NCBI RefSeq assembly: GCF_021277265.1
Contig: NZ_JAJSOH010000007.1
Coordinates: forward strand, 234,208 to 298,207
Reading direction: 5' to 3'
DNA from: Kineosporia rhizophila
GTDB lineage: Bacteria; Actinomycetota; Actinomycetes; Actinomycetales; Kineosporiaceae
DNA: 64,000 bases
Shown here: piece after piece, positions 8,168 to 16,453 of the stretch
Layout of the letters: every line of letters begins with the position of its first letter
How positions within the stretch are numbered: the stretch's first letter is position 1
Notes under the pieces: model-generated
Database searches by the model: none
The model's input: the letters and a program-made list of their open reading frames with translations, nothing else
What the model was told of the DNA's origin: nothing
Made by a program: the position numbers and the translations under genes

Positions 8168-9235
8168 TCAGGGCACGCGGGCCAGCCAGGCCGGGTCGCG
8201 GTACTTGCTCTCGGCCAGCTGCTCGGCCTCGGCCCGGGTGGCCCCGTCCAGCTGGGCCGGTTCCAGGCCGTAGCTGGTGCGGAAGTGCTCCAGCATCGCC
8301 TCGATCACCTTCTCGCGGGGCAGGCCGGTCTGCGAGCGGATCGGGTCGACCCGCTTGACCGCGCTGCGGATGCCCTTGTCGGCCAGCTTCTCCCGGCCGA
8401 TCCGGATGATGTCGAGCATCTTGGCCGCGTCGATGTCGTAGGACATGGTCACGTGGTGCAGCACCGCGCCCGAGGCCAGGCGCTTCTGCGCGGCGCCGCC
8501 GATCTTGCCGGCCGGTGAGGCGATGTCGTTGAGCGGCACGTAACTGGCGTCCACGCCGAGCTCGCGCAGGGCGCGGATCACCCAGGCGTCCAGGAACGCG
8601 TACGAGTCGGCGAAGCTCAGGCCCTCGACCAGGGTGGCCGGAACGTAGAGCGAGTAGGTGATGGTGTTACCGGGCTCGACGAACATGGCCCCACCGCCGG
8701 AGATGCGGCGCACCACGGTGGCCTCGTGCCGGTCGGCGGCCTCCCGGTCGACCTCGTTCGACAGCGACTGGAACGAGCCGATGATCACCGCGTTCGAGGC
8801 CCAGTCCCACACCCGCAGGGTCGGCGGGCGCTCCCCGGCCCCGACCTGGCGGGCGATCACCTCGTCCAGCGCCATCTGCATGTGCGGGTGCTGCCGGCCG
8901 GTGTCGAGCAGCTCGAACCGGTGGTCGCGCCAGGCCGTCGAGCGCCCGAGGGCCCGCAGCACGGCCAGGCCCACGGCGGGCGGGTCGAAGCCGACCATCA
9001 CCGCGTCCTGCCGGCCGGACTCCACCGCCTCCACCAGCGTGGACAGCGGGGCGGAGGCGGAGACGCCCTCGAGGGCGTCGCTGATGCGGCCCAGGGCCTC
9101 GTCCGGCTCGAGGAAGAAGTCGCCGGACAGCACCACGTCGGCCAGCCGGCCCTGACGCACCGTCAGGTCGGCCACCACCAGCTTGCCGCCGGAGACCTTG
9201 TACTCACCGTGCAGACGGGAATCGGAGTTCACCAC
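8168..9235 (-). CDS. Lipoate-protein ligase A family protein with N-terminal accessory domain
   Basis: A 355-residue protein of the biotin/lipoate A/B ligase family, expected to attach lipoate (or octanoate) to E2 and GcvH lysines. The catalytic domain (about residues 120-340) shows RRISGGGAMFVEPGNTITYSL, the lipoate-binding RRxSGGGAVxxDxGNxxY-type motif, and AGKIGGAAQKR with the conserved Lys. The first 75 residues (GEYKVSGGKLVVADLTVRQGRLADVVLSGDF, cited in part) resemble the LplA accessory domain, which is C-terminal in E. coli LplA, so the order is permuted. The start is a GTG. GNAT lies 63 bases upstream and the alcohol dehydrogenase 96 bases downstream, on the same strand. Confidence 0.88.
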   Translation of the reverse strand: MVNSDSRLHGEYKVSGGKLVVADLTVRQGRLADVVLSGDFFLEPDEALGRISDALEGVSASAPLSTLVEAVESGRQDAVMVGFDPPAVGLAVLRALGRSTAWRDHRFELLDTGRQHPHMQMALDEVIARQVGAGERPPTLRVWDWASNAVIIGSFQSLSNEVDREAADRHEATVVRRISGGGAMFVEPGNTITYSLYVPATLVEGLSFADSYAFLDAWVIRALRELGVDASYVPLNDIASPAGKIGGAAQKRLASGAVLHHVTMSYDIDAAKMLDIIRIGREKLADKGIRSAVKRVDPIRSQTGLPREKVIEAMLEHFRTSYGLEPAQLDGATRAEAEQLAESKYRDPAWLARVP

Positions 9236-9298
9236 TGGGGCAACCGCCCCCGCCCGGCCGACATGCCCACCGAGATGCAGAGGAGGGCCACCTCACAG

Positions 9299-9775
9299 CT
9301 ACAGATCGACCCCGAGCACGGGCCAGGTGTTCGGCACGAATCCCGCCCGCTGGTACATCCCGTGACCCTCCGCCGTGGCGAACAGCCTCGCCCGCACCGG
9401 GGGTGGCAGCTGCCGTCCCCAGTCCAGCACCGCTTCGAACACCGCAGTGGCGTAGCCGCGGCCCCGGAACTCGGGCAGCGTGCACACATTGCTGATGTAG
9501 AGGTCCTGGCCGAAGGGCCGGGACGGGCTCGGCTGGGACCGACTCAGCGATCCCAGCGCACCCGAGACCACCCGTCCCTCGACCCGGATCACCTTGATGC
9601 AGTGCTCGGTGCTGCCGATCAGGGCGGCGAACCAGCGCTCGGCGTGCTCCGGCCAGCCCGGCACCGTCTCCGTCGGGCCCATCGCGACGAACATCTGGGT
9701 GCGCAGGTGCACCAGGTCGGGCAGGTCGGCCACGACTGCGTCATTCACCTCGGTCATGTCCGGCATGGTAGGCAT
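9299..9775 (-). CDS. GNAT-family N-acetyltransferase
   Basis: A 158-residue acetyltransferase. The acetyl-CoA pyrophosphate loop appears as FRGRGYATAVFEAVLDWGR, preceded by the strand LYISNVCTLPEFRG and followed by ARLFATAEGHGMYQRAGF, the usual end of a GNAT fold. The start at 9775 (MPTMPDM) was chosen because AGGT lies about 8 bases upstream; ATGs at 9766 and 9757 are alternatives. The substrate is unknown. It may be cotranscribed with the lipoate-ligase-like gene downstream and is divergent from the HAD phosphatase gene. Confidence 0.87.
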   Translation of the reverse strand: MPTMPDMTEVNDAVVADLPDLVHLRTQMFVAMGPTETVPGWPEHAERWFAALIGSTEHCIKVIRVEGRVVSGALGSLSRSQPSPSRPFGQDLYISNVCTLPEFRGRGYATAVFEAVLDWGRQLPPPVRARLFATAEGHGMYQRAGFVPNTWPVLGVDL

Positions 9776-9870
9776 CCGGTGACCTGCCTCACGTCCGAGC
9801 ACTCGGGCCCGCGACCGTGGTTGATGCAGCAACTAGATTGGCTGTGTCCCCTCACTGCAAGGAGCCAGGT

Positions 9871-10740
9871 TTGTCCAGCACCGCCGAGTCCGCCCCGACC
9901 ACCCCGCAGGTCCGGGCCGGCCGCGAAGAGTTCGACCCGCGGCTGGTGGTGGCGGACATGGACGGCACCCTGCTGGACGGCGAGGGTCGCATCCCCGAGA
10001 GGTTCTGGCCGCTGCTGGAGCGGATGCACAGCCGGGGGATCGTCTTCGTACCCGCCAGCGGGCGGCAGTACGCCACCCTGAGCCGCCTGTTCGAGCGCGC
10101 CCCGGCCGACACCCCCTACGTCGCCGAGAACGGCACCTACCTGGTCAAGGACGGCCTCGAGCTGGCCTCGACCACGCTGGCGCGGGCGATCGTGGTGGAG
10201 GCCATCACCTACCTGCGGGAGCTGGGCCGCACCGAGCTGGAGCTCGGCGTGGTGCTGTGCGGCAAGCGCTCGGCCTATGTCGAGCGGGCGGACGAGCCGT
10301 TCTTGTCGGAGGTGCGCAAATACTACGCCGCGCTGGAGGTCGTCGACGACCTGCTGGTGCCCGACGACGAGGTGCTCAAGATCGCGGTGTTCGACTTCGG
10401 TGACGCCGAGACCGGGGCCGGGCCCCGGCTGGACCGGTTCCGCGAGGCCAGCCAGGTCGTGATCTCCAACCACCACTGGGTCGACATCATGGCCTCGGGT
10501 GCCAACAAGGGCGCCGCGGTGCAGCAGCTGCAGCAGCGCCTGGGCATCACCCGCGAGCAGACCGTGGCCTTCGGCGACTACCTGAACGACCTGGAGATGC
10601 TCGACACCGCCACCTGGTCGTTCGCGATGGCCAACGCCCACCCGGAGGTGCTGGCCCGGGCCGCGGCGATCGCCCCGGCCAACACCGAGCAGGGCATGCT
10701 CACCACCCTCACCGAACTGCTGGACCGCGCCGAGGGTTAG
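9871..10740 (+). CDS. Cof-type HAD-IIB phosphatase
   Basis: A 289-residue HAD hydrolase. Motif I is VVADMDGTLLDGEG (nucleophile and acid Asp), motif II is VPASGRQYAT, the motif III Lys is in GANKGAAVQQL, and motif IV is FGDYLNDLEML. The order, with the cap between motifs II and III, defines the Cof/YidA subfamily, which dephosphorylates sugar phosphates and related metabolites in the cytoplasm. A TTG start at 9871 was chosen because AAGGAG (9859-9864) lies at ideal distance; a longer frame from 9817 lacks any ribosome site. It is divergent from GNAT. Confidence 0.9.
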   Translation: MSSTAESAPTTPQVRAGREEFDPRLVVADMDGTLLDGEGRIPERFWPLLERMHSRGIVFVPASGRQYATLSRLFERAPADTPYVAENGTYLVKDGLELASTTLARAIVVEAITYLRELGRTELELGVVLCGKRSAYVERADEPFLSEVRKYYAALEVVDDLLVPDDEVLKIAVFDFGDAETGAGPRLDRFREASQVVISNHHWVDIMASGANKGAAVQQLQQRLGITREQTVAFGDYLNDLEMLDTATWSFAMANAHPEVLARAAAIAPANTEQGMLTTLTELLDRAEG

Positions 10741-10792
10741 CCGGTGCCCCCGCGAGTGGCCGGGTCGCGGCGGGCGTGGGAGAACAGGGGGC

Positions 10793-11737
10793 GTGGAATC
10801 CGCCACCCGCACCGGCAGTTCTCTCGGCTCTGCGCCCACGACCGCTCCGGCACGCCCGAAATGGCGTGAACGCAGTACTCTCGTGCGCGGCCTGAGACTG
10901 CTGCGCACTCGCCGCCCAACCACCTTCACCGAGAAGGTGCGTTACAAGATGCTTCGTGACCATCGTCCTCTGGTGGTCACTTTCGCCGACAAGGCGGCCG
11001 TGCGTGACTACGTGGCCTCGCGCGTGGGGGAGCAGTACCTGCCCGGATCGTTCGGGATCCTCGACGACCCGGCGGATCTCGAGCGGCTCGACCTGCCCGA
11101 GAGCTACGTGGTCAAGCCCACCCACGGCAGCGGGGTGGCGCTGGTCGTCTCACCCCAGGCACCGGCCGAGGCGACCCTGCCGTCGGCGCAGTGGGGCTGG
11201 GTGTACCGGCACGTGCGGCCCGAAGCCGCCCCGATGGGCGAGGTGATCGCCATTGCGCGCGGCTGGCTGGGCAAGCTGTACGGCCAGGGCCCCAACCGGG
11301 AATGGGCCTACAGTCAGATCCGGCCCCGGGTGATCGTGGAGGAGATGCTCACCGACGCGCACGGTGGCATCCCCGACGACTACAAGTTCTTCGTCTTCCA
11401 CGGCACCTGCCAGTACGTGCAGGTCGACGCCGGGCGCTTCGCCGAGCGTACCCACGACTTCTTCACCGCCGACTGGAAGCACCTGCCTCTAAGTGGCGGG
11501 CCGGCCTGGGCCGATCCGGAGCCCGGCCCGCCGGCCCGGCTGGACGAGATGATCGGTATCGCCGAGAAGCTTGGCAGCGAGACCGATTTCGTGCGGGTCG
11601 ACCTGTACCACCTGCCCGACCGCATTGTTTTCGGTGAGCTGACCAGCTATCCGGCCGGGGGCGACAGCCCTTTCGATCCCGAGTCGTTCAATACTGAGTT
11701 CGGACGGCACTGGCAGGTTCCCCGGAAATATCAGTGA
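10793..11737 (+). CDS. TupA-like ATP-grasp protein
   Basis: A 314-residue protein of the TupA-like ATP-grasp family: FTEKVRYKMLRDHRPL, FADKAAVRDYV, VVKPTHGSGV, WAYSQIRPRVIVEEML, PDDYKFFVFHGTCQYVQVD, VRVDLYHLPDRIVFGELTSYPAGG. The ATP-binding lysine and glutamates are present. Relatives are linked to cell-surface polysaccharide or teichuronopeptide synthesis and often sit among glycosyltransferases; none is nearby here. The start is a GTG after AGGGGGC. Its last 50 bases overlap the 3' end of the convergent EamA gene. Confidence 0.85.
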   Translation: MESATRTGSSLGSAPTTAPARPKWRERSTLVRGLRLLRTRRPTTFTEKVRYKMLRDHRPLVVTFADKAAVRDYVASRVGEQYLPGSFGILDDPADLERLDLPESYVVKPTHGSGVALVVSPQAPAEATLPSAQWGWVYRHVRPEAAPMGEVIAIARGWLGKLYGQGPNREWAYSQIRPRVIVEEMLTDAHGGIPDDYKFFVFHGTCQYVQVDAGRFAERTHDFFTADWKHLPLSGGPAWADPEPGPPARLDEMIGIAEKLGSETDFVRVDLYHLPDRIVFGELTSYPAGGDSPFDPESFNTEFGRHWQVPRKYQ

Positions 11738-12659
11738 CCAGCGGCTGGGGCGGGGGCACCTCGGACTTCTCGGCCCGGACCGCGGCGATACCGGCCAGAA
11801 TGAACACGCCGCCCAGAATCTGCAGTGCACCGAGCTTCTCGTCGAGCAGCAGCCAGGCGAACAGTGCGGCGAAGGCCACCTCCAGCAGACCGACGAACGA
11901 AGCCAGGCGCGAGCCCAGGGCCTCCGAGGCGGTGACTCCGACCGCGTAGGCCAGGGAGGTGGCCACCACCGCGAGCAGGAGCAGGGGAACCCACCAGGGC
12001 GCGTTGATGCCGAACATGTCGAGCTCGCCGAAACTGGTTGTCACGGTAAGCAGTCCGGTGGCGCCGATCGCGGCCAGGGTCACGCCGCCGACCAGCAGGC
12101 CGGAGGCGGCCAGGGCGACCGGGGGCAGGCCGTCACCGGTACGGGCGGCGATCAGGAAATACACCGCGCAGCCGACCGCGGCGCAGAACGCGAACAGCAG
12201 CCCGACCGGGTCGACCGGCTGCAGGGCGCCCGGCCCGATCACCAGCAGCAGGCCGGCGATCGCCAGCACCGATCCGAAAAGCACGGTGGGGGCGGGGATC
12301 CTGCGGGTTCGCGCCCAGGCGTGACCGACCAGGAGCAGCGGTGCCAGGAACTCGATCAGCAGCGCCGTCGAGACCGGGATGGTCTGGATCGCCGCGTAGT
12401 AGGCGAGCTGGGTGCAGGCCACCCCGGCCATGCCCATCATCAGCACCCGCCCCCGGGCCTGCCACAGCACCGCCCAGCGCCCGCGCAGGGCGAGCACGGC
12501 GAGCGGCAGCAGCAGGAGCCCGCCGGTCAGGGCCCGCGCGGTGACCGCCGCGACCGGCGACCAGCCCGCCTCGAGCAGCGGTTTGGCCAGGGTGCCGGAG
12601 GTGCCGAACGCGGCGGCGGCCAGCAGTGCGCAGAACAGGCCGGAGGACGTGGACTTCAT
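11688..12659 (-). CDS. EamA-family (DMT superfamily) exporter
   Basis: A 323-residue membrane protein with ten hydrophobic helices forming two EamA repeats; the first begins GLFCALLAAAAFGTSGTLAKPLLEAGWSPV and the second repeats the pattern near GLLFAFCAAVGCAVYFLIAAR. The short ERLGA-type loops typical of DMT proteins appear as SEALGSRLASFVGLLEVAFAALFAWLLLDEKL (cited in part). Members usually export amino acids or other metabolites. GGAGA precedes the ATG. It is divergent from the CGNR regulator at 12749, which may control it, and its tail overlaps the previous gene by 50 bases. Confidence 0.9.
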   Translation of the reverse strand: MKSTSSGLFCALLAAAAFGTSGTLAKPLLEAGWSPVAAVTARALTGGLLLLPLAVLALRGRWAVLWQARGRVLMMGMAGVACTQLAYYAAIQTIPVSTALLIEFLAPLLLVGHAWARTRRIPAPTVLFGSVLAIAGLLLVIGPGALQPVDPVGLLFAFCAAVGCAVYFLIAARTGDGLPPVALAASGLLVGGVTLAAIGATGLLTVTTSFGELDMFGINAPWWVPLLLLAVVATSLAYAVGVTASEALGSRLASFVGLLEVAFAALFAWLLLDEKLGALQILGGVFILAGIAAVRAEKSEVPPPQPLVTDISGEPASAVRTQY

Positions 12660-12748
12660 GGAGTCTCCTCACCGGAGCTCGACTGGGATGGTCAGGAGCG
12701 AAGAGCCTTATGCTCATGACGCTAGGAGTCGTCCGGTAAGGAGTCAAC

Positions 12749-13306
12749 TTGCATTTTGCCCCTGACACCGAGGAGGCGCTGGAGTTCCTCGTCGAGCTCG
12801 GCAACACCGATCCGGGCGCCAGCCGCAGCGGGCACGACGAACTGGCCACGGTGGCCGACCTGGCCGCGATCCTCGGGCGCTACGTGTTCTCCGGCCGCTT
12901 CGACCGCGACGAGGCCGAGCTGCAGGCCGTGCGCGAGACCCGCACGCAGCTGCGCCGGCTCTGGATGCTGGAACGCGACGCTGCTGTCGCCGAGGTCAAC
13001 CGGCTGCTGCGCGAGGCCGGGGCCCTGCCGCAACTGGTTCGCCACGGCGGTTCCGACTGGCACCTGCACGGCGTCGACCCGCAGGCGCCCCTGGCCGTGC
13101 GCATGCAGGTGGAGGCGGCGCTGGCCTTCGTCGACGTGATCCGGACCGATGCAGGCGGCCGGCTGCGGGTGTGCGCGGCCGGAGACTGCACCGGGCTGCT
13201 GCTCGACCTCTCGCGCAACGGCTCCAAACGCTTCTGCAGTGTGCGCTGCGGCAACCGGATGAACATGATCGCCTTCCGGAAAAGGAGCCAGGAAGGCGAC
13301 CTTTAG
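12749..13306 (+). CDS. CGNR zinc-finger transcriptional regulator (second copy)
   Basis: A 185-residue protein. The N-terminal ABATE-type helical region starts LEFLVELGNTDPGASRSGHDEL; the zinc finger reads LRVCAAGDCTGLLLDLSRNGSKRFCSVRCGNRMNMIAFRKR (cited in part), with the canonical four cysteines and the family's CGNR motif intact. The TTG start is supported by AAGGAG five bases upstream. It is divergent from the EamA exporter over an 89-base gap, so it is likely a local regulator of that exporter and of itself. It ends seven bases from the convergent propeller gene. Confidence 0.9.
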   Translation: MHFAPDTEEALEFLVELGNTDPGASRSGHDELATVADLAAILGRYVFSGRFDRDEAELQAVRETRTQLRRLWMLERDAAVAEVNRLLREAGALPQLVRHGGSDWHLHGVDPQAPLAVRMQVEAALAFVDVIRTDAGGRLRVCAAGDCTGLLLDLSRNGSKRFCSVRCGNRMNMIAFRKRSQEGDL

Positions 13307-13313
13307 CCGCGGG

Positions 13314-14528
13314 TCACCGGCCGTACACCGTCATTGTGGCGCCGGTCGTGACCACCACCCGGTCGCGGGCGACCGTGAGCTCGTCGGCGGTGCCCTTCCA
13401 CAGGTCACCCAGGACCGCCCCGCTGTCGGCGTCGATCACGGTCCCGTCGGCCAGATAGAGGACGCCCGCGGCCACGACCGCTGGTTCGCTCGCCCCTGCG
13501 GGTAGCCGGGTCTGCCAGACCCGTTCGCCGCTGAGCCGGGCATGATCGCACACCGCGTTGCCACAACGGGTGAACAGCAGTTCCGGACCGACCGCGAGCA
13601 CGGCCTCGGTCTTCAGCCGGTACCGGAGGGCGCCGGTCCGGGCGTTGAGAGCGGCCACGGTGACCGGGAGGAAGCGGCTGTCGCCGGTGATGACGACCGA
13701 ACCGTCGGCCGCGGCCCGGATCGGGACGAGCGGCACCCGGCCGGTGTTCTTCCAGAGGATCCGCCCGTCGCTGAGCCGGCGGGAGGCCACAGCGGAAGGG
13801 CCGGATGCGCGGCAGTGCGTCATGATCAGCGCGGAACGGACCACCACGGGTAGGCCGGCTCCGCAGCCGGGGCTGAACTTCACCCATGAGGTGGAGCCGT
13901 CGCGCACGTCGAGGACGGCCGAATAGCCGCCCTCAACGCTGCTTCCGGTAGTCACGACGTGCCGCCCGGAGACCGAGAGCCACGACCAGGGGCCCGGTTC
14001 GCGGCTCTGCCAGAGCCGGCGGCCGTCACTGGTAGAGAAGGCGTGCACCCGGCCCTGTGTGGCTATGGGTGGGCGGCAGTTCAGGCCGACCGCCAGGAGT
14101 CGGTCGCCGCTGACGGTCAATTCGCCCCATTGGGTGTTGTCGCCGGTGGCGTCTACCTGTTTCTGCCAGATCAGGGCGCCGGAGCGGAGACTGCGGGCGG
14201 TCAGCCAGACGGTGACGGTGCCGGAGATCTGCCGGGTGCGCAGGGCGTAGAGGCGGTTGCCGCTGACCACGGGGGCGCCTTCGAAGCCCTTTTCCGTCTC
14301 GCAGGCCACCGGGCCACCGGTGAACTTCTGCTGAGCCCGTACCCCGGTGACGGTGGAGGGGGTGAGCTGGGAGGGAGCGGTGCTGCTGCGGCTGCGGGCG
14401 GCGTCGTGATCGGTCTGCCCCCAGTCGCCCCCGCGCGAGGCGGCGGTCGAGGCCGGGCCGGCCCCGGTGATCAGCGCCAGCAGGATGACAACGAGACCGG
14501 TTCGGCGTAGGTGCGCACGTGCGTCCAT
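13314..14528 (-). CDS. Secreted PQQ-binding-like beta-propeller protein
   Basis: A 404-residue protein with a basic N-terminus and one hydrophobic segment (TGLVVILLALITGAG, about residues 10-25) followed by small residues, a signal peptide for export. The rest is made of repeats of the PQQ-like type: strand-turn units such as DGRRLWQSREPGPWSWLSVSGRHVVTTG (cited in part) and TGALRYRLKTEAVLAVGPELLFT with A-x-x-G-x-x-x-W spacing. Four cysteines could form extracellular disulfides. No enzymatic motif is visible; it probably acts as a binding or scaffold protein at the cell surface. The start at 14528 places the signal peptide at the N-terminus; a frame 36 codons longer is unlikely. Confidence 0.83.
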   Translation of the reverse strand: MDARAHLRRTGLVVILLALITGAGPASTAASRGGDWGQTDHDAARSRSSTAPSQLTPSTVTGVRAQQKFTGGPVACETEKGFEGAPVVSGNRLYALRTRQISGTVTVWLTARSLRSGALIWQKQVDATGDNTQWGELTVSGDRLLAVGLNCRPPIATQGRVHAFSTSDGRRLWQSREPGPWSWLSVSGRHVVTTGSSVEGGYSAVLDVRDGSTSWVKFSPGCGAGLPVVVRSALIMTHCRASGPSAVASRRLSDGRILWKNTGRVPLVPIRAAADGSVVITGDSRFLPVTVAALNARTGALRYRLKTEAVLAVGPELLFTRCGNAVCDHARLSGERVWQTRLPAGASEPAVVAAGVLYLADGTVIDADSGAVLGDLWKGTADELTVARDRVVVTTGATMTVYGR

Positions 14529-14648
14529 GATCGGGAACCCCACTACGACGGCGGTGTGTGTTCCCTCAAACGCGCTCGGTGCCGATCTGGTTGTCCGGAT
14601 GGTCCGCCGGGCTGAGGGCCGGTGAGGTCGGGGCACCGGCCCGCAGCC

Positions 14649-15110
14649 TCAGGCGTGCCGGGGGTCGTGCGGCAGAACGGTGGAGACGTCCGTGTAGAAG
14701 TGGTTGATCTGATCGACCACGGCCTCCAGCTTGTCCAGGTCCAGCGGCTTGGTCACGAACGCGCTCGCGTGCCGGTGGTAGCTGGCCAGGACGTCGGACT
14801 CGGCGTCCGAGGTGGTGAAGACGACCACCGGGATGGCCCGCAGCCGTTCCTCGGACTTGATCGCGGTCAGGGCCTCACGGCCGTCGAGCCGGGGCATGTT
14901 CAGGTCGAGCACGATCAGGTCCGGCCGGGGGGCGCCGGCGTGCGGGCCCTCGCGCCGCAGGAACTCCAGCGCGGCCTGCCCGTCACCGGCGACGTGCAGG
15001 TCCGGTGGGGTGCTCGCGCGTTCGAGAGCTTCGGTGATCATCAGTACGTCGCCGGGGTCGTCCTCGACGAGCAGGACGACCGGGACACGGGAACGGGTTT
15101 GGGACGCCAC
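14649..15110 (-). CDS. Single-domain response regulator (receiver domain)
   Basis: A 153-residue stand-alone receiver. The acidic pair Asp17-Asp18 is in VEDDPGD, the phosphoacceptor is Asp69 in IVLDLNMPRLDG, Thr99/Thr100 is in VFTTSD, and Lys121 is in FVTKPLD. With no output domain it resembles the Rcp1/phytochrome-associated receiver class, which passes phosphate or interacts with a histidine kinase. No kinase gene lies nearby, so its partner is encoded elsewhere. The start is a GTG after a weak AGAGGA. Confidence 0.92.
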   Translation of the reverse strand: MASQTRSRVPVVLLVEDDPGDVLMITEALERASTPPDLHVAGDGQAALEFLRREGPHAGAPRPDLIVLDLNMPRLDGREALTAIKSEERLRAIPVVVFTTSDAESDVLASYHRHASAFVTKPLDLDKLEAVVDQINHFYTDVSTVLPHDPRHA

Positions 15111-15281
15111 GTGGGGGCGGTCCTCTCTGAGCGGTTACTGCAGGTCGTGGTGGATCCCGCGGTTTGCTGCACGGGTGACCGCACATGATCGCACACGCCT
15201 GACCTGCGGCGATAAACAACAGTTGTCGTCCTGTGCTGTTTCTCAGGTTGCGGGCAGTTGATCTTGCGGTGAAGTACGCAG

Positions 15282-15755
15282 ATGGACGGTTTGCCCGGCA
15301 ATGTGAGCTCTGACGGTCTGCTGATCGCGGCCCATGCAGTGGTGCTGGTCGCCGCAGTGGCTCTGGCCGTGTACGGCATAGTCCGGGCGGTCCGGAGCAA
15401 CCGGGAGATCGACCGCGAACGCTTGGCTCTGGGTCTGCAGACCCGGGACGTGACCCCGAACCGAGCCCGGAAGGCCCGGATCCGGGCACTGCTGCGTGAT
15501 CCCGGCAAGAGCGAGGACGCGACTGAGGTGGGCGAACTGCGGCTGGCGGCGATGACGCTGAGATCGCAGCGCGGTCTCGTGCTCAACTTCCTGCCTCTGG
15601 CTGTAGTGCAAGGGTTCGGTGCCTTCGACGATCCCGGTCCGCGACGGATCACCTTCACTGTTCTGTTCATCGTGTTCATGGTCGTGAGCGCCGTGCTTCT
15701 CGAGCGGGACGCCCGCCTGGGCACGGCCTTCCTGCGCCGCTGCCCCTCCCGTTGA
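15282..15755 (+). CDS. Hypothetical membrane protein, 3 predicted helices
   Basis: A 157-residue protein with hydrophobic segments at about residues 14-36, 100-112 and 122-140, and a basic cytoplasmic stretch between the first two (RAVRSNREIDRERLALGLQT, TPNRARKARIRALL). I recognise no family. The start ATG has no strong ribosome site. It may pair with the next gene, another small membrane protein 36 bases downstream. Confidence 0.65.
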   Translation: MDGLPGNVSSDGLLIAAHAVVLVAAVALAVYGIVRAVRSNREIDRERLALGLQTRDVTPNRARKARIRALLRDPGKSEDATEVGELRLAAMTLRSQRGLVLNFLPLAVVQGFGAFDDPGPRRITFTVLFIVFMVVSAVLLERDARLGTAFLRRCPSR

Positions 15756-15791
15756 TCCCCTCTTCACAGGCGCCGTGGCTATCATGCGGCT

Positions 15792-16364
15792 GTGAAGAGC
15801 GGGGCCCGACCTGGAGCCGCGCTCAGCCCTGCCCGTTTCGTGATCCCGGGCGTGCTCGGACTGCTGGCCGTGGGCTATCTGTGCGCCTCGCTGGCCTCCC
15901 CGCTGTTCGCCTCCCTGGCCGTGGGCCTGATCAGCGTCTGCGTGCTGCTGCTGATCAGCGATCGGCGCGGCCCCTGGCTGGCGGTCGAGGCCATGGTGCT
16001 CGGCTCGGCCCAGTACGGGCTGCACCACGGGCTCGAGGTGCTCGGCCGGGCCGGGGTGCAGCTTCCCCGGGGCTGTACGGCACCCGACGGAATCCTCGGC
16101 TGTGCCGGTGATCTCGGCTGGCGCGGGCTCGTGGTGGTCGGCCTGCGGGTGCTGATCGCCCTCTTGGTGGTGCTCGCCCTGCGGCAGACCCGGCAGGCGC
16201 TCGAGCGGTTCGTGGTCTGCGCCCTCGCGCCGCGCGTGCAGTCGCGCATCTTCGGCCTGCGGCAGCTGGTTTCGTGCCGCGCCCGCCGGGCCCAGGCGCT
16301 GGAGAGGCTGGTTCGTTCCACGCCGCGGCGCGGTCCACCGATGGCGCCGGCCCTCGGTCTGTAG
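15792..16364 (+). CDS. Hypothetical membrane protein
   Basis: A 190-residue protein with four hydrophobic helices (about residues 15-32, 37-55, 60-80 and 107-130) and a strongly basic C-terminal tail of 60 residues. A periplasmic-side loop holds two cysteines (PRGCTAPDGILGCAGDLGW). The GTG start at 15792 lies six bases after TATCAT (15780-15785), a good -10 hexamer, so its mRNA may be leaderless. No family is recognised; the two exposed cysteines are noteworthy beside the DsbA-VKOR genes downstream. Confidence 0.68.
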   Translation: MKSGARPGAALSPARFVIPGVLGLLAVGYLCASLASPLFASLAVGLISVCVLLLISDRRGPWLAVEAMVLGSAQYGLHHGLEVLGRAGVQLPRGCTAPDGILGCAGDLGWRGLVVVGLRVLIALLVVLALRQTRQALERFVVCALAPRVQSRIFGLRQLVSCRARRAQALERLVRSTPRRGPPMAPALGL

Positions 16365-16453
16365 ACCGCGTTTCCGGCTCACGCAGCCGTCTTTCCTCTT
16401 CTCGCCACATCGAACTTCGTCCTGCCCGGATTCCGGGTACGGAAGGAAAAGTC

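Noticed and set aside
13314..14636. Start of the propeller protein at 14636
   Set aside because: It would put 36 polar residues before the signal peptide; 14528 gives a normal secreted protein.
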